DNA of 12,736 nucleotides from Bacillota bacterium (GTDB lineage Bacteria > Bacillota > Clostridia > Lachnospirales > Bianqueaceae). The notes beneath the pieces are model-generated. The model did not search any database and had not been told where the DNA came from. It saw only the letters and a list, made by a program, of their open reading frames with translations. The stretch spans positions 1 to 12,736 of the forward strand of contig JAFVHC010000275.1 in the NCBI GenBank assembly GCA_017474705.1. The letters are read 5' to 3'. A program made the position numbers and the translations under genes. This document shows positions 11,842 to 12,736 of this stretch, piece after piece (the first letter of the stretch is position 1; every line of letters starts with the position of its first letter).

Positions 11842-12736
11842 TTAGTTTTCTTGATCTTTCTGCAGCAATGCTTCGACCTGCATGCGTTTCGCGAACAGGA
11901 CGCAGCCACCGTCATGCGCACCGTTCAGCAGTCCCTGGTCGTTGAGCGCACGGAACAAAGGAGAAGCGATCGCTGCCTTCAATGACGTATCTAGTACGTT
12001 GACGTCCGAATACGGTGAGAACGGACATGGTTCCGCCCCTCCATGGGAATTGATATGGAAGAACTCCCGGCCGGCCGCCATACATCCGCCCATCGCGAGC
12101 TCATCGCCCGGGAAGCACAAGAGGACCAGTTCATCGAACTGCTGTCTGAGGGCATTGACCTGTTTTTCCATATAAGCGCGCTCCGGATCGCCCGGGGCAA
12201 GATACGCGGACTCCTCCGTGACCGGCACGAATTCGATGAAGATCGCCAGGCGGCAGCCTTTGCGCACCAGTTCCTCCAGGAACGCCGGCGATGTGACCTC
12301 TTTTATGTTTTCTGTCGTGACCGTGATCGAGGCGCCGAAGATCAAGCCCTTGTCATGGAACTTGTCCATGTTGGCCGAGGCCATGTCATATATGCCTTCG
12401 CCCCTGCGCTGGTCCGTCGTTTCTTTTCCACCTTCGATGCTGAGCACCGGAATGAGGTTGCGGCACTTGTCCAGCAGTTCGAAGTACCTCTGATCGATGA
12501 AGGTCCCGTTGGTGAAAACAGGGAAAATGATATTCGATTTTTGTCCTGCCGCTTCGATGACGTCACGCCGCATCATGGGCTCGCCGCCGGCCAGCAGGAT
12601 GAAGCTGACACCCAGATCGTCTGCCTCATCAAAGATCCTCTGCCACTGGGCTGCGGTCAGCTGTCGTACGGGCGGTGCATCGTTCGTCGCCTCGCTGCAG
12701 CGGGAATAGCATCCCTCACAGTGCAGATTGCAGGCG
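11842..12736 (-). CDS. Radical SAM protein with a C-terminal Cys-rich region, N-terminus cut by window edge
   Basis: The frame is open through the right edge; 297 residues are visible. Right at the edge stands CNLHCEGC, the CX3CX2C site that binds the radical SAM [4Fe-4S] cluster. It is followed by LLAGGEPMMRR (the GGEP motif that contacts SAM) and PVFTNGTF. The C-terminal third has three further Cys in MGGCMAAG, AEPCPFSPYS and GGCVLF, a pattern like SPASM or twitch domains that hold an auxiliary iron-sulfur cluster. Such enzymes often modify peptides or anchor maturases, but I cannot name a substrate. It is 18 bp upstream of nadE on the same strand, so co-transcription is likely; no functional link to NAD synthesis is evident. 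It is not an internal start at 12576: the essential Cys residues lie upstream of that Met. The promoter and true start are outside the window. Confidence 0.9.
   Translation of the reverse strand, partial: ACNLHCEGCYSRCSEATNDAPPVRQLTAAQWQRIFDEADDLGVSFILLAGGEPMMRRDVIEAAGQKSNIIFPVFTNGTFIDQRYFELLDKCRNLIPVLSIEGGKETTDQRRGEGIYDMASANMDKFHDKGLIFGASITVTTENIKEVTSPAFLEELVRKGCRLAIFIEFVPVTEESAYLAPGDPERAYMEKQVNALRQQFDELVLLCFPGDELAMGGCMAAGREFFHINSHGGAEPCPFSPYSDVNVLDTSLKAAIASPLFRALNDQGLLNGAHDGGCVLFAKRMQVEALLQKDQEN

Overview
The window looks like a chromosomal piece of a mid-GC Gram-positive bacterium of the Firmicutes (Bacillota). I infer this from purine-rich AGGAGG-type ribosome binding sites, sigma-A-type promoters with 17-18 bp spacers, a lipobox lipoprotein, and a peptidoglycan gene set that resembles the L-Lys/D-Asp cross-bridge system of lactic acid bacteria and enterococci. 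An Erysipelotrichia-like or related host is plausible but not proven from sequence alone. I saw no mobile element, tRNA, rRNA or CRISPR array.

Layout. (A) 1-2877, minus strand: a tightly coupled operon of a stand-alone E2-type acyltransferase-fold protein with a degenerate catalytic motif, an HSL-family alpha/beta hydrolase and a GtrA-like membrane protein, each joined by a 4-bp ATGA overlap. About 100 bp further on is a lipoprotein gene that runs off the window. The operon starts from a good promoter placed back-to-back with the promoter of (B), a plus-strand class I glutamine amidotransferase-like hydrolase (3014-3724). (C) 3725-4587: an 863-bp convergent intergenic region with no convincing gene. 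It holds a terminator at each end, a decayed tandem repeat of about 52 bp, a cluster of alternating CAGGTAA/TTACCTG boxes and a 70-bp near-perfect palindrome. (D) 4588-8615, minus strand: a promoter followed by a D-aspartate-ligase-like ATP-grasp enzyme, an aspartate/glutamate racemase and a MurE-type ligase, then a CBS-pair protein. (E) 8622-9738, minus strand: an MscS-type channel and a cold-shock protein, each with its own promoter. (F) 9934-12736, minus strand: glutamine-dependent NAD synthetase preceded by a radical SAM protein truncated by the window edge.

How the genes work together. The clearest system is D: the racemase would supply D-Asp, the ATP-grasp enzyme would attach it to the peptidoglycan precursor, and the Mur ligase would add the third stem residue that carries the branch. 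The Mur ligase lacks the DNPR motif of diaminopimelate-adding enzymes, which fits an L-Lys-type wall. The least understood system is A, where an acyltransferase-fold protein, an esterase and a small flippase-like membrane protein are translationally coupled. A role in acylation or deacylation of a lipid-linked or surface molecule is only an inference.
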